Assembly (NCBI RefSeq): GCF_009765355.1
Contig: NZ_VTHK01000011.1
Span: 62,001 to 126,000 of the forward strand
DNA from: Amycolatopsis anabasis
GTDB lineage: Bacteria > Actinomycetota > Actinomycetes > Mycobacteriales > Pseudonocardiaceae
DNA: 64,000 bases
Direction of reading: 5' to 3'
Shown here: one piece after another, positions 7,672-16,828 of the stretch
How the letters are laid out: every line of letters starts with the position of its first letter
Numbering within the stretch: the stretch's first letter is position 1
Made by a program: the position numbers and the translations under genes
Notes under the pieces: model-generated
The model's input: the letters and a program-made list of their open reading frames with translations, nothing else
Told to the model about the DNA's origin: nothing
The model's database searches: none

Positions 7672-8972
7672 GCGCGGACCTCGAGCACGCTCTTGCGCAG
7701 CAAGGGAATCCCGCACACCACCAGGACCGCCGGGAGCAAGGTGAAGCCGAGCAGGATCGCGGTCACCGCGCTGGACGGCTGCGTCGCCAAACCGTCCACA
7801 CTGGACACATAACCGCCCGCCGTGAGCACCAGCCCGAACAGGCCCGGGCCGAGCGCGAGGCCGAGGGTCTCCGACGCGGTCCACACCCCGGCCGCGACCC
7901 CGGCCCGGGTGCCTCCGGTGCGTTCCTCCTCGGCGCTGATCAGATCGGGCAGGATTGCCAGCGGGAACACCTGGATACCCGCGTACCCGACCCCGGCGAG
8001 CGCGACCAGGCAGAACGACACCCAGATCGGAAAGACCCGTGCTCCGAGTAGGCCCACCAGCGCCACCGCGAACGCGATCGACGCGGCGCGGAAACCGAAG
8101 AGCTTGCCCCACCGTGTGCCGATGCGCGGCCACACCGGCATCATCAGCAGCGCCGGGCCGACGAACCCGGCGAACAGGAACTTCTGCAGGCTCGGATCAC
8201 CGAGCACGTGCCGCGCCGCGTAGCTCACTCCGGCCAGGAGCGTGGCGATGCCGAGTGCCTGGATGAAGTAGACCCCGAGCAACCAGCGGAACGGCCGCCA
8301 GGCGCGGATCGTGCTCACCAGTTCGCGCCAGCCGACCGTCTCCGGCCGCACCGCGCCGACCGGCGCACCACGGATTCCGAAAAAGACGCCGAGGGCGCCG
8401 CCGAGGATGATCAGCCCGATGACCACCCCCATGACGCGGTAACCGGCCGCCCCACCGATGCCGTCGGTAATCGCCGGTGCGCCCGCGCCGGAAACCAGGA
8501 TCGCGATCGCCAGCACGCCGATGCGCCAGCTGGTCAGCTTCGTCCGCTCGTCGTACGAGTCGGTGAGTTCGGCGGGCAGCGCGTTGAACGGCACCTGGAA
8601 GAACGCGAACGCGGTGGCGCACAAGAAGAACGCCAGTACGACGTACCCGGCGTCCACCGGCACGGCGCCGAGGTCCGGCCCCGCGAACATCGCCGCGAAC
8701 AGGATGGCCACCCCGATGCCGCCGAAGAGCAGGAACCGCCGCCTGCTCCCCCGCCGGGCCAGATCGGCGTCCGACAGCGTCCCGGCGAACGGGTTGAACA
8801 GGACGTCCCACGCCTTGGGCACCAGCACGATGATCCCCGCGACCGCTCCGGGCACCGCCATGGTGTCGGTCAGGTAGGGCAGCAACAGCAGCCCGGGGAC
8901 CGTGCCGAAGGCGCCCGTGACGAACGATCCGAGTGAGTAGCCGAGCCTCGTCCTCGCTGCCAGCGCGGCCAT
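7668..8972 (-). CDS. MFS transporter, GPH (MelB-like) sugar-cation symporter type
   Basis: 434 aa with about 12 hydrophobic helices. The N-terminal LGYSLGSFVTGAFG and the loop containing AWDVLFNPFAGTLSDADL resemble the glycoside-pentoside-hexuronide symporter family. A charged KLFGFRAASI region lies at the centre. It sits in the cytoplasmic membrane. ATG at 8972 follows GAGGAGGATC. It is coupled to a phosphatase-fold protein, so a phosphorylated or phosphate-ester metabolite may be involved, but the substrate is unknown. Confidence 0.75.
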   Translation of the reverse strand: MAALAARTRLGYSLGSFVTGAFGTVPGLLLLPYLTDTMAVPGAVAGIIVLVPKAWDVLFNPFAGTLSDADLARRGSRRRFLLFGGIGVAILFAAMFAGPDLGAVPVDAGYVVLAFFLCATAFAFFQVPFNALPAELTDSYDERTKLTSWRIGVLAIAILVSGAGAPAITDGIGGAAGYRVMGVVIGLIILGGALGVFFGIRGAPVGAVRPETVGWRELVSTIRAWRPFRWLLGVYFIQALGIATLLAGVSYAARHVLGDPSLQKFLFAGFVGPALLMMPVWPRIGTRWGKLFGFRAASIAFAVALVGLLGARVFPIWVSFCLVALAGVGYAGIQVFPLAILPDLISAEEERTGGTRAGVAAGVWTASETLGLALGPGLFGLVLTAGGYVSSVDGLATQPSSAVTAILLGFTLLPAVLVVCGIPLLRKSVLEVRA

Positions 8973-8998
8973 GATCCTCCTCGGGGGTGCGAGCCACC

Positions 8999-9889
8999 CT
9001 AGTATTCGATCTCCGCCACCACCGGGTAGTGGTCGGAGGGAATCGTGTCACCGTCGTAACGCACCAGCCGCACCGGGCCGACCTCGACGCGTGGACGGTT
9101 TCCGCCGCGCAGGGTACCGAGGTAGTCCAGGCTGTCCCGATACGAGTCGCCGACGGACTTCGCGGCCAGCGGATTCGTCCGCGCGTCGAAGGTGAACTCC
9201 CCGGCGGGAACGGTGGCCAGGGCGGCACCCAGCACCGCCTCGGCCTGCTCGAGCTGACCGCGGCCCAGGCCGTCGGGCCGGGACCGCCCGGCCCGGTGTT
9301 CGATGTTCAGGTCGCCGCCGACCACCACGGGCTCGGTCGCCGGGACGTGCCGGGTGATCAGACCGCGCACCTCGGCCAGCTGCGCCAGCCGTACCCGGTG
9401 CGCCTTGCGCCGCGTGCCCGGCCCCTCGTCGGCCTGCAGGTGGGTGCCCAGCATCCAGATCGGACGATCGCGCACCAGCAGGCGGACCAGCGCGGCGCCC
9501 TTGTTGGCCAGGAAGTCGGTGGTGCGCCAGTAGGAACTGGCGAAGACCACCTGATGCCGTTCGGTCATCGGGTGCCTGCTCAGCACGGCGGCTCCCCCGC
9601 TCACCGCGAACCAGGTGATCCGGCGGTTCGCGGTGGACCCGACCGGCGCCCGGCCGACCAGCGGAGTCCGGTGCGGCCACCGGTCCGCGAGCCGGGCCAG
9701 CAGGTCCGCGGCCTGCGCGCTGAACGCCTCGGCCAGCAGCAGCACATCGGGATCGACCCGCCGGATGGTCGCCTCCGCGGCTTCGGCACGCGCCCGTTTG
9801 GCGCCCGGGTGCAGACCGCGGGGCAGTTGGCAGAGGTTGAACGCCAGCACCCGCAGCGAGGTGACGCCCGCCCCCTGCGCGGGCGTCAC
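8999..9889 (-). CDS. Endonuclease/exonuclease/phosphatase-fold phosphodiesterase, sphingomyelinase-like
   Basis: 296 aa. EEP-fold signatures in order: LRVLAFNLCQLP with the metal-binding Asn, DVLLLAEAF with the Glu, LGTHLQADEGPG, VVVGGDLNIEH and the C-terminal SDHYPVVAEIEY with the catalytic Asp-His. The best functional guess is a neutral sphingomyelinase-type enzyme because the gene follows a ceramidase gene by 9 nt. No signal peptide is visible, which is odd for an enzyme of exogenous lipids. GTG at 9889 is preceded by AGGGGAACCCG. A nuclease or inositol phosphatase role cannot be excluded. Confidence 0.65.
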   Translation of the reverse strand: MTPAQGAGVTSLRVLAFNLCQLPRGLHPGAKRARAEAAEATIRRVDPDVLLLAEAFSAQAADLLARLADRWPHRTPLVGRAPVGSTANRRITWFAVSGGAAVLSRHPMTERHQVVFASSYWRTTDFLANKGAALVRLLVRDRPIWMLGTHLQADEGPGTRRKAHRVRLAQLAEVRGLITRHVPATEPVVVGGDLNIEHRAGRSRPDGLGRGQLEQAEAVLGAALATVPAGEFTFDARTNPLAAKSVGDSYRDSLDYLGTLRGGNRPRVEVGPVRLVRYDGDTIPSDHYPVVAEIEY

Positions 9890-9898
9890 CGGGTTCCC

Positions 9899-11920
9899 CT
9901 AGGACACGACAAAGGCCCGGGACGTGCCGCGGAACGCCGTGATGGCGCCGTTCCAGCCGTTCTTCCAGTCGCCGTGGTGCACGATCCGGTACTTCCCGAC
10001 CGGCGTGTTCGCCGGGATGTCCCAGGTGATGGTCGCCTTCGATTCGGCGACGAACGTGCGCGTCCAGTGGAACTTGGTGGCCCAGTCGCCATCGTCGGCA
10101 TGGCGCACCCAGGCGCCGTCGACCAGGCGTTGCACCTCGAGGAACGTCTGCCCGCGGCGGAGGTTGTTCTTCGGGTGCCCGGTCACGAATTCGACCGACA
10201 CCCGCTCGCCGCGCCGGTAGCTCCCCTGCGCCTCGGTCAGGACGTCCCCGAACGCCTTGAACAGCGGCGCGCTGTCGAACACGACCCCGGGCTGGAAGTT
10301 GATCAGCTTGCCGGTGAGGTCGCGGGGCGCCGGTCCGCGCTCGACCGGTCTCCCGGCGCGCATCGCGGCGGCGAGCCGGGCGAACTCCTGCTGGTAGGCG
10401 GGCAGGGTGTACCGGCCGAACAGGGTGGACGCACCCTCGTACTGCTGCGAGTCGTACTCCTCCGGCGTGGTGACGTACTGGCTGTAGGCGTTGGCATACC
10501 CCTGCATCAGCACGTTCTCCAGCGGCACACCCAGCTCCGCGGCGACCGTGCGGCGGATCCGGAGCCCGGCCACGATGGTGTACTCCGCCGGCCCGGCGAC
10601 CAGATACAACTGTCCGATTCGGACGATCTGCAGCGGCAGCACCTCCGGCGCCCACGGGTACGGCTTCATCGCGCCGAACGGGACCGCGACGAGTTTGGGC
10701 GCCTGGGCGTCGGCCAGGGCACGCGGGATCGGCGCGTCGATCCCGCCGAGCCAGTCGATGAACGGGTTCTTGATGCCCTCGGGGATCGGGATGCCCGGCC
10801 CGTCCTCGGTGCTCCCGGCCAGCATGGACGCCCCGATCGCCGCGGTGCACGTGGTGTGCGGCCTGTGGTCCGGGGTGTACTTCCCGTCCACGGCCACCTT
10901 CGACATGTCCACATAGGACATCCGGTGGTCGACGCCGCCGGTGATCGCCTCGGTGGCCGAATCGTAGGCGCGCCTGGCCGCGTGGAACTGGCGCTCGCCG
11001 ATGATCCGGGTGTTCTCGAACTCGTCCTCGGTCGGCCCCGAACCGGGTTTGAGGTTCAGGTTCGGGGACATGTCCCCGGAGTTGGTCTGCGGGAAGGCGG
11101 CCACGAATCCGGGCGGCCCGTCCAGGTACCGCACCCCGGCGTGGTCGTGCTCCCAGGCGTAGGCGGCGTACCCCTTGTTGTCCCCGCTGATCAGGTGGTT
11201 GGTGTTGGTCATCGAGGTGCCGTGCGTGGCGAACCAGGTGATCGCGCCGACGTCCCGCCCGCCCTGGGAGAACCGCAGGACGGTCACCGCCGGATCGATC
11301 GACAGCGGGAAGTGCGCCTTGTCCTCCGGCGGGTTCAGCTCGAACGCGGTCCGGGACCGGTTCACGCTGGCGTCGGTCAGCTCGGTGCGGCCGATCGTGA
11401 TCCGGCCGGGTTTCAGGTTCCGGTGCGCGGCGGTGATCGCCTCGACGATCCCGGACACCACGGCCTCGTAGACCTGCTCCTGGAACCCGAGAATCGAGAG
11501 GTCGTAGGCCGCGTAGTGCGAGTCGCCCCCGCACGCCGAATGCGTGTGCGTCGCGTTGAGCAGCACGTTCTGCTCGGTGTAGAGCGAGCCGAACTCCCCG
11601 GCCAGCCGCGCGAGCACACCCTGGTGCACGGACTGGAAGATCGCGCCGAGATCGGCGTTGACGAACACGATCCGCTTCACACCGGCCGCCACGAGGTAGG
11701 CCCGCGCCCGGGTGCGCAGGTGGATGCCCGCGGTCTGCTGCTGCGGCATGGAGTAGCCCATCATGCCGTTCTCGGCCGCGGGACCGGTCACGTCCGCGAT
11801 GCCGCAGCCGACCAGGTACTCGTCCGCCCCCTGCGCGGCCGCGGCGGACGGCGCGAGCAGCCCGGCCGCCAGCGGAACGCTCGCCGCACCCGCCAGCACC
11901 TGCCTCCGCGTGACCGGCAC
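9899..11920 (-). CDS. Neutral ceramidase, Tat-exported
   Basis: 673 aa. It would hydrolyse ceramide to sphingosine and fatty acid outside the cell. The N-terminus VTRRQVLAGAAS followed by a hydrophobic stretch and an Ala-rich cleavage region is a Tat signal. Family motifs include CGIADVTGPA, NATHTHSACGG with zinc-ligand His residues, ATHGTSM, and NSGDMSPNLN where the catalytic Ser lies. The C-terminal immunoglobulin-like domain with FVTGHPKNNLR is intact. I chose GTG at 11920 because GGGAGGTGGGCA precedes it; an ATG at 11950 would put ten extra hydrophobic residues before the twin Arg. It leads a two-gene unit with the EEP phosphodiesterase. Confidence 0.85.
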   Translation of the reverse strand: MPVTRRQVLAGAASVPLAAGLLAPSAAAAQGADEYLVGCGIADVTGPAAENGMMGYSMPQQQTAGIHLRTRARAYLVAAGVKRIVFVNADLGAIFQSVHQGVLARLAGEFGSLYTEQNVLLNATHTHSACGGDSHYAAYDLSILGFQEQVYEAVVSGIVEAITAAHRNLKPGRITIGRTELTDASVNRSRTAFELNPPEDKAHFPLSIDPAVTVLRFSQGGRDVGAITWFATHGTSMTNTNHLISGDNKGYAAYAWEHDHAGVRYLDGPPGFVAAFPQTNSGDMSPNLNLKPGSGPTEDEFENTRIIGERQFHAARRAYDSATEAITGGVDHRMSYVDMSKVAVDGKYTPDHRPHTTCTAAIGASMLAGSTEDGPGIPIPEGIKNPFIDWLGGIDAPIPRALADAQAPKLVAVPFGAMKPYPWAPEVLPLQIVRIGQLYLVAGPAEYTIVAGLRIRRTVAAELGVPLENVLMQGYANAYSQYVTTPEEYDSQQYEGASTLFGRYTLPAYQQEFARLAAAMRAGRPVERGPAPRDLTGKLINFQPGVVFDSAPLFKAFGDVLTEAQGSYRRGERVSVEFVTGHPKNNLRRGQTFLEVQRLVDGAWVRHADDGDWATKFHWTRTFVAESKATITWDIPANTPVGKYRIVHHGDWKNGWNGAITAFRGTSRAFVVS

Positions 11921-12010
11921 TGCCCACCTCCCCACGAATATGAACCACATTCACATTCAATGTTGGAGGAACACTACGTGATCCGCTTCACCACGCCAAG
12001 GGCCCGCCGC

Positions 12011-12066
12011 GAGTTCCCCGTTCTGGTCGCGTGTGTTCCCCGTTTCGGTAGCCCGAGTTCCCCGTT
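12011..12066. repeat. Three direct repeats at 22-bp spacing
   Basis: GAGTTCCCCGTT, GTGTTCCCCGTT and GAGTTCCCCGTT begin at 12011, 12033 and 12055, exactly 22 bp apart. On the other strand each unit reads AACGGGGAAC followed by a variable stretch. The last unit of the array at 24733-24837 contains the same core. This part of the 11921-12140 gap holds no gene. Confidence 0.65.
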
Positions 12067-12092
12067 ACGGGAGTTGGCGGGTATCAGATGGG

Positions 12093-12121
12093 GCTTTCGG
12101 TGCGCGCCACGCACCGAAAGC
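12093..12121 (-). terminator. Terminator hairpin after the F420 oxidoreductase gene
   Basis: GCTTTCGGTGCG, loop CGCCA, CGCACCGAAAGC: a perfect 12-bp stem 20 nt beyond the stop codon at 12141. Confidence 0.75.
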
Positions 12122-12140
12122 GGCATTGGGGTTGGCGCGG

Positions 12141-13166
12141 TTACGAGATCGCTTCGGTGACGGCGCGGAGGGTGGCGGCGTCGCCGCGCAGCAGCAACGT
12201 GGTGACCACGGTTTCCTCCCACGCGGCCAGTTCGTCGCGGATCTTCGCGGCGGGGCCGATGAGCGCGATGTCCTCGACCAGCGAGGTGGGGATGGCCGCG
12301 GTCGCGTCCGCCTTGTGCCCGGCCAGGTAAAGCTCCTGCACCTTGTCCGCCACGTCCTCATATCCCATCCGGGCGAACACGTCGTGGTGGAAGTTGACGC
12401 TCTTCGCCCCCATCCCGCCGATGTAGAGCGCGAGCGACGGGCGGATCAGATCGGCCGCCGTCTCGACGTCGTCGTGCACGATCACCGGCGCCGAGGCGGC
12501 GACTTCGAAATCGTCCCGGGTCCGGCGGGCGCCGGGGCGCGCGAAGCCCTCGTCCAGGGCGGCCCGGTAGAAGGCGTCGCTCTTCGGGGAGAAGAACAGC
12601 GGCAGCCAGCCGTCGCAGATCTCCGCGGACAGGGCCACGTTCTTCGGCCCCTCGGCGGCGAGGTAGATCGGGATCTCCGTGCGCAGCGGGTGCACGGTGG
12701 ACTTCAGCGGTTTGCCGAGCCCGGTGCCGCCCCGCAGCGGCAACTGGAAGAACTCGCCGTCCAGGGTCACCGGCGCCTCGCGGGCGACGACCTTCCGCAC
12801 GATCTCGACGTATTCGCGGGTCCGGGCCAGCGGCCGCGGATAGGACTGCCCGTACCAGCCCTCGACCACCTGGGGGCCGGACGCGCCCAGGCCGAGGACG
12901 AACCGGCCGCCGGAGAGGTGGTCCAAGGTGAGCGCGCTCATCGCGGTGGCGGTCGGGGTGCGCGCCGACATCTGCACGATGTTCGTGCCGAGCTTGATCC
13001 GCGAGGTCGCGGCGCCCCACCAGGCGAGCGGGGTGAACGCGTCCGAGCCGTACCCCTCGGCGGTCCAGACCGAATCGAAACCGAGCTGCTCGGCGGCCAC
13101 GATGGCGTCGAGCGCGCCGTCCGGCGGCCCGGCCGACCAATAGCCGATGTGGTAGCCCAGTTTCAT
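12141..13166 (-). CDS. LLM-class F420-dependent oxidoreductase
   Basis: 341 aa, luciferase-like TIM barrel. Typical segments are IGYWSAGPPDGALDAIVAAEQLGFDSVWTAE given in pieces: GYWSAGPPD, then LGFDSVWTAEGYGSD, a cis-peptide region around IKLGTNIVQ, HLSGGRFVLGLGASGPQVVEGW and the EIPIYLAAEGPKNVALSAE strand. This pattern is that of actinobacterial F420 rather than FMN enzymes, but the cofactor is inferred. ATG at 13166 follows AAGGAGCGGTCT. It is 10 nt downstream of the MpaB-type gene and shares its promoter region with the divergent TetR gene. Confidence 0.85.
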   Translation of the reverse strand: MKLGYHIGYWSAGPPDGALDAIVAAEQLGFDSVWTAEGYGSDAFTPLAWWGAATSRIKLGTNIVQMSARTPTATAMSALTLDHLSGGRFVLGLGASGPQVVEGWYGQSYPRPLARTREYVEIVRKVVAREAPVTLDGEFFQLPLRGGTGLGKPLKSTVHPLRTEIPIYLAAEGPKNVALSAEICDGWLPLFFSPKSDAFYRAALDEGFARPGARRTRDDFEVAASAPVIVHDDVETAADLIRPSLALYIGGMGAKSVNFHHDVFARMGYEDVADKVQELYLAGHKADATAAIPTSLVEDIALIGPAAKIRDELAAWEETVVTTLLLRGDAATLRAVTEAIS

Positions 13167-13176
13167 AGACCGCTCC

Positions 13177-14130
13177 TTAGACCTCGGGTGAATAGTGCGT
13201 CGGTGAGTCCCGCTCGTCCAGCGGGGGCAGGTTGCGCCGCGGGGTTTCGACCAGCGGGGCGTCCGCCGCGACCTCGCCGCGGACTCGTCGCCAGCCCGCC
13301 CGTGCCCGGGGGTGGTAGCGGCGGTCGTGCGGCACCAGCTTGAACACCAGGTTGATGAGCCGCCCGACCCGGCGGTGCCGCCGCGCGTCCCGCGCCGTCC
13401 AGGTGAACCCGAGCCGGTCCCGGATCGCCTGGTCGTACAGGCCGACCGTGAGCCAGACGAAGTTCCGGGCCACCGTGCCGCGTACCAACTTCCAGACGAA
13501 TTCCGGCAGCCACGGCAACCAGTTCGGCTTGGCGATCTCGCCGATGTCCAGCACGTCCCGGGTCGCCTTGTTGTCCTCGAGCACCTCGGTGCACATGTGG
13601 TGCCAGTACTCCTGGAACTCCTCCCAGGACTTCGGCACCGGGCGCATGCTCATGTCGTACATCCGGTACCACTGGATGTGCTCGTCGAACAGCTTCCGCT
13701 TCTCGGCCTCGCCGATCCCGCCCATGAAGTGGTCGGCGATCAGGATCGTGCTCACGAAGAACGTGGAATGCGCCCAGTAGTAGGTGTCCGGGTTGAGGGC
13801 GTGGTACCTGCGCCCCTTCTTGTCCACGCCTTTGATGGTGTCGTGGTAGCCGCGGACCCGCAGTGCCGTCTGATGGGCGCGCGGACCGTCGTAGACCACG
13901 CCGCCGATCGGGTACAGCGAGCGGAACAGCCGCTGCCAGCGCTCCTTGAAGAACTGCGAATGCTCCTCGACGCCCGCCCCCAGCTCGGGGTGCATGTTCT
14001 GCATGGACCCGGCCCACAGCGCGATCAGCAGGCCGCGCCAGTCGCCGAAGTACTTCCAGGTCAGCGAGTCGGGACCGAGCGGCTCCGGTTCCGCCCGCTG
14101 CCGCGTTCCACGTTCATCCAGCTGCGTCAT
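13177..14130 (-). CDS. MpaB/DUF2236-family oxygenase
   Basis: 317 aa. The DUF2236 domain shows GSMQNMHPELGAGVEEHS, then RVRGYHDTIKG and NPDTYYWAHSTFF, with His residues at positions matching the family's proposed haem or metal ligands. Members include the latex-clearing and mycophenolate-pathway MpaB-type oxygenases. The substrate here is unknown. The C-terminus carries a basic, Arg-rich tail of about 40 residues. ATG at 14130 is the first gene of a two-gene unit with the F420 enzyme; both are probably repressed by the divergent TetR protein through the operator at 14168-14196. Confidence 0.75.
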   Translation of the reverse strand: MTQLDERGTRQRAEPEPLGPDSLTWKYFGDWRGLLIALWAGSMQNMHPELGAGVEEHSQFFKERWQRLFRSLYPIGGVVYDGPRAHQTALRVRGYHDTIKGVDKKGRRYHALNPDTYYWAHSTFFVSTILIADHFMGGIGEAEKRKLFDEHIQWYRMYDMSMRPVPKSWEEFQEYWHHMCTEVLEDNKATRDVLDIGEIAKPNWLPWLPEFVWKLVRGTVARNFVWLTVGLYDQAIRDRLGFTWTARDARRHRRVGRLINLVFKLVPHDRRYHPRARAGWRRVRGEVAADAPLVETPRRNLPPLDERDSPTHYSPEV

Positions 14131-14167
14131 GTCCCGGACTCTCCTCGCTGAGAACGAAGTGACTACA

Positions 14168-14196
14168 CCCGTTGTCAGACTAGGGTTGACAACGGG
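14168..14196. promoter_or_regulatory. TetR-type operator in the divergent intergenic region
   Basis: CCCGTTGTCA, a 9-nt spacer and TGACAACGGG form perfect 10-bp arms. Each arm contains a TTGTCA or TTGACA hexamer, so a bound dimer would cover -35-like elements of both divergent promoters. It lies 38 bp from the MpaB-type ATG and 25 bp from the TetR ATG. Confidence 0.75.
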
Positions 14197-14220
14197 CGCA
14201 GTCAACCAAGGAGAGATCGG

Positions 14221-14826
14221 ATGCCGACCGGAAGCCGGACCTGGGGTGGGACCACGCTGACCGATCGCAAGGCGGCGCGCCGTGAGCAGTTGCTCGCGGC
14301 CGGGCTGGACCTGCTCGGCAACGAGGGCATCCCGGCGGTGAGCGTGCGCGCGGTGTGCCGCCACGCGAAGCTCACCGAGCGGTACTTCTACGAGAGCTTC
14401 GCCGACCGCGAGGAACTCGTGCTCGCGGTCTACGAGGGCGTCGCCGCGCAGGCGCACCAGGCGCTGGTGGACGCGGTGCCGGACAGCAGCCGCGACCCCG
14501 AGGTGCGCGCCGAGGCCGCGGTGACCGCGTTCGTGGAGCTGATGCTGGACGATCCGCGCAAGGGTCGGGTGCTGCTGCTCGCCCCGACCACCGATCCGAC
14601 GCTGTCCGCGCGCGGGGTTTCGCTGCTGCCCGCGTTCGCCGCGCTCGTTCGCGAGCAGTTGCCCACCCGGACCAGCGAACTGGACCGCGAGATGACCGCG
14701 ATCGGGCTGGTCGGCGCGCTCGCGAACCTGTTCATCGCCTACCTCAACGGAACCCTGGAAGTCAGCCGCGAGCAGCTGATCGCGCACTGCGTCCGCCTGC
14801 TCAGCCGGGCGGAGACTCATTCCTGA
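14221..14826 (+). CDS. TetR-family transcriptional regulator
   Basis: 201 aa. The N-terminal HTH is clear: [48 protein letters not shown]. The C-terminal ligand domain is helical without a recognised subtype. ATG at 14221 is preceded by AAGGAGAGATCGG. It is divergent from the MpaB-F420 oxidoreductase operon and next to a strong palindrome, so it probably represses that operon and itself. Its 3' end overlaps the convergent aldolase gene by 10 bp. Confidence 0.88.
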   Translation: MPTGSRTWGGTTLTDRKAARREQLLAAGLDLLGNEGIPAVSVRAVCRHAKLTERYFYESFADREELVLAVYEGVAAQAHQALVDAVPDSSRDPEVRAEAAVTAFVELMLDDPRKGRVLLLAPTTDPTLSARGVSLLPAFAALVREQLPTRTSELDREMTAIGLVGALANLFIAYLNGTLEVSREQLIAHCVRLLSRAETHS

Positions 14827-15854
14827 TCTCGCTCCGCGGCCAGTTGCAGCGCGATGTCGATGATCATGTCTTCCTGGCCGCCGACGTATTTCCGCGCGCC
14901 CACCCGGTAGAGGATCTCGTGCGCGGGGACGCCGTAGCGTTCGGCGGCGCGCTCGGCGTGCAGCAGGAAGCTGGAGTACACCCCGGCGAACCCCTGCACG
15001 ATCGAGGACCGGTCCATCACCGGCAGCCGGGTGATGTACGGCTTCACCACGTTCTCCGCGGCGTCCATCAGGACGTCCTTGTCCACACCGGTGGTGATCC
15101 CGAGGCGTTCGAAGGTCGCGGCGAGCACCTCGGTCGGCGAATTGCCCGCCCCCGCCCCGAGCGCGACGAGGGAACCGTCGATCTGGCGGGCGCCCGCGCG
15201 GTACCCGAGCACCGAGTTCGCCACGCCGAAGCTCAGGTTCTGGTGCCCGTGGTAGCCGACCTGCGCCTGATCGCCGAACTCGGCGACGAGTGCGGCGATC
15301 CGGTCGGCGGCCTCCTCCAGGATCAGCGCGCCCGCCGAATCGACCACGTAGACGCACTGGCAGCCCGCGTCGACCATGATCCGGCCCTGTTTCGCCAGCG
15401 CGTCCGGTGTGGACATATGCGACAGCATCAGGAAACCCACGGTCTCCAGGCCGAGTTCGCGCGCCGCGCTGAAATGCTGGATCGACACGTCCGCCTCGGT
15501 GCAGTGCGTCGCGATCCGCACCGCGCCGACGCCGAGGTCGGCGGCGGCCTTGAGGTCGGTGACCGTGCCGAGACCGGGCAGCAGCAGCACGGCGATCTTC
15601 GCGCGTTTCGCCTCGTCGACCGCGGCGGCGATCAGCTTGCGCTCGTCGACCAGGGAGAACCCGTAGTTGAACGTCGACCCACCGAGGCCGTCGCCGTGGG
15701 TCACCTCGATCAGGGACACGCCCGCGCTGTCCAGTGCGCGCACGGTGTCGCGGACGTTCTCCTCGGTGAACTGGTGGGCCATCGCGTGGCTGCCGTCGCG
15801 CAGGGTGGTGTCGACGATCCGGACCTCGCGCTCGACGTCGTCCCAAGTGCTCAC
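14817..15854 (-). CDS. 4-hydroxy-2-oxovalerate aldolase (HsaF/DmpG type)
   Basis: 345 aa. A metal-dependent HMGL-like aldolase that splits 4-hydroxy-2-oxoacids into pyruvate and an aldehyde. Motifs are [18 protein letters not shown] at the N-terminus (metal and catalytic Arg/Asp), [10 protein letters not shown], the VDSAGAL strand and [14 protein letters not shown] with the metal-binding His pair. The C-terminal communication domain is complete. GTG at 15854 overlaps the stop of the dehydrogenase gene (GTGA), in keeping with the known channelling complex of these two enzymes. In actinomycetes the pair serves catabolism of aromatics or steroid rings. Confidence 0.9.
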   Translation of the reverse strand: MSTWDDVEREVRIVDTTLRDGSHAMAHQFTEENVRDTVRALDSAGVSLIEVTHGDGLGGSTFNYGFSLVDERKLIAAAVDEAKRAKIAVLLLPGLGTVTDLKAAADLGVGAVRIATHCTEADVSIQHFSAARELGLETVGFLMLSHMSTPDALAKQGRIMVDAGCQCVYVVDSAGALILEEAADRIAALVAEFGDQAQVGYHGHQNLSFGVANSVLGYRAGARQIDGSLVALGAGAGNSPTEVLAATFERLGITTGVDKDVLMDAAENVVKPYITRLPVMDRSSIVQGFAGVYSSFLLHAERAAERYGVPAHEILYRVGARKYVGGQEDMIIDIALQLAAERDQE

Positions 15855-16768
15855 GCCGACACCTTCTTCCCACTCACGATCCGCTCGCCGAGCAACTCGC
15901 CGACCCGCGCCGCGGCGGCCGTCATGATGTCCAGGTTTCCCGCGTAGGTCGGCAGATAGTCGCCGTTGCCCGCGACTTCCAGGAACACCGCGACCCGCGC
16001 CTTCCCGTTCCACCCCGGGCGCGGCTCGTCGTACTGCGGTTCGGCCTTGAGCGTGTAGCCCGGCACATACACCTGGACGTCGGCGACCATGCGGTGGATC
16101 GACTCGGTGATCGCATCGCGGTCGGCGTCCGGATCGATCGCGCAGAACACGGTGTCCCGCATGATCATCGGCGGCTCGACCGGGTTGATGATGATGATCG
16201 CCTTGCCGCGCGCCGCGCCGCCGACCTCCTCGATCCCGCGCGCGGTGGTCTCGGTGAACTCGTCGATGTTCGCCCGGGTCCCCGGACCGGCCGAACGGGA
16301 CGACACCGACGCGACGATCTCCGCGTAGGGCACCGGCGTCACCCGGGACACCGCGTGCACGATCGGGATCGTCGCCTGCCCGCCGCAGGTGATCATGTTG
16401 ACGTTCGGCGCGTCCACATAGGACGGAAGGTTCACCGCCGGACAGGTGAACGGGCCGATCGCCGCCGGGGTGAGGTCGATCGCCTGGATGTTCGCCTCCG
16501 CGTACCGCGGGGCGTTGGCCAGATGCGCCTTGGCCGAGGTCGCCTCGAACACCAGGTCGGGCCGGACGTCCCGGGTGAGCAGCCAGTCCACGCCCTCCGC
16601 GGACGCCTCCAGCCCGAGTTCGGCCGCCCGGGCGAGCCCGTCGGAGGCCGGGTCCACGCCGACCATGTACCGCACGTCCACCACCTGGCTGCGGCGCAAC
16701 TTCGCGAGCAGGTCGGTGCCGATGTTCCCGGGGCCGACGATCGCGGCCACCGCCTTCTGCTGCCCCAT
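15851..16768 (-). CDS. Acylating acetaldehyde dehydrogenase (HsaG/DmpF type)
   Basis: 305 aa. It oxidises the aldolase product to its CoA thioester with NAD+. The Rossmann motif reads [12 protein letters not shown], the catalytic Cys is in [16 protein letters not shown], and [14 protein letters not shown] and [11 protein letters not shown] are family patterns. ATG at 16768 is preceded by GGGAGACCAGT. It is first in a two-gene operon; the 2-hydroxypentadienoate hydratase that usually accompanies this pair is not in the window. Divergent from an IclR gene, which probably controls it. Confidence 0.9.
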   Translation of the reverse strand: MGQQKAVAAIVGPGNIGTDLLAKLRRSQVVDVRYMVGVDPASDGLARAAELGLEASAEGVDWLLTRDVRPDLVFEATSAKAHLANAPRYAEANIQAIDLTPAAIGPFTCPAVNLPSYVDAPNVNMITCGGQATIPIVHAVSRVTPVPYAEIVASVSSRSAGPGTRANIDEFTETTARGIEEVGGAARGKAIIIINPVEPPMIMRDTVFCAIDPDADRDAITESIHRMVADVQVYVPGYTLKAEPQYDEPRPGWNGKARVAVFLEVAGNGDYLPTYAGNLDIMTAAAARVGELLGERIVSGKKVSA

Positions 16769-16792
16769 ACTGGTCTCCCGTGTCGAGTCCCC

Positions 16793-16803
16793 TCCACGGT
16801 GGA
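16793..16803. promoter_or_regulatory. Possible IclR operator
   Basis: TCCAC-G-GTGGA is a perfect 11-bp interrupted palindrome in the 60-bp gap between the divergent dehydrogenase and IclR genes. It is short, so the assignment is tentative. Confidence 0.4.
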
Positions 16804-16828
16804 CCCCGGCATGGGGCACAATCCAGCC

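Noticed and set aside
8987-12160. A 1057-codon open frame antisense to the ceramidase and phosphodiesterase genes
   Set aside because: The composition (His/Arg/Gly/Val-rich) is that of an antisense shadow; both opposite genes have clear families and starts.
16094-16810. N-terminal extension of the IclR protein through the antisense of the dehydrogenase gene
   Set aside because: The frame is open by chance; the IclR family starts near 16829 and the extension has no domain or ribosome site.
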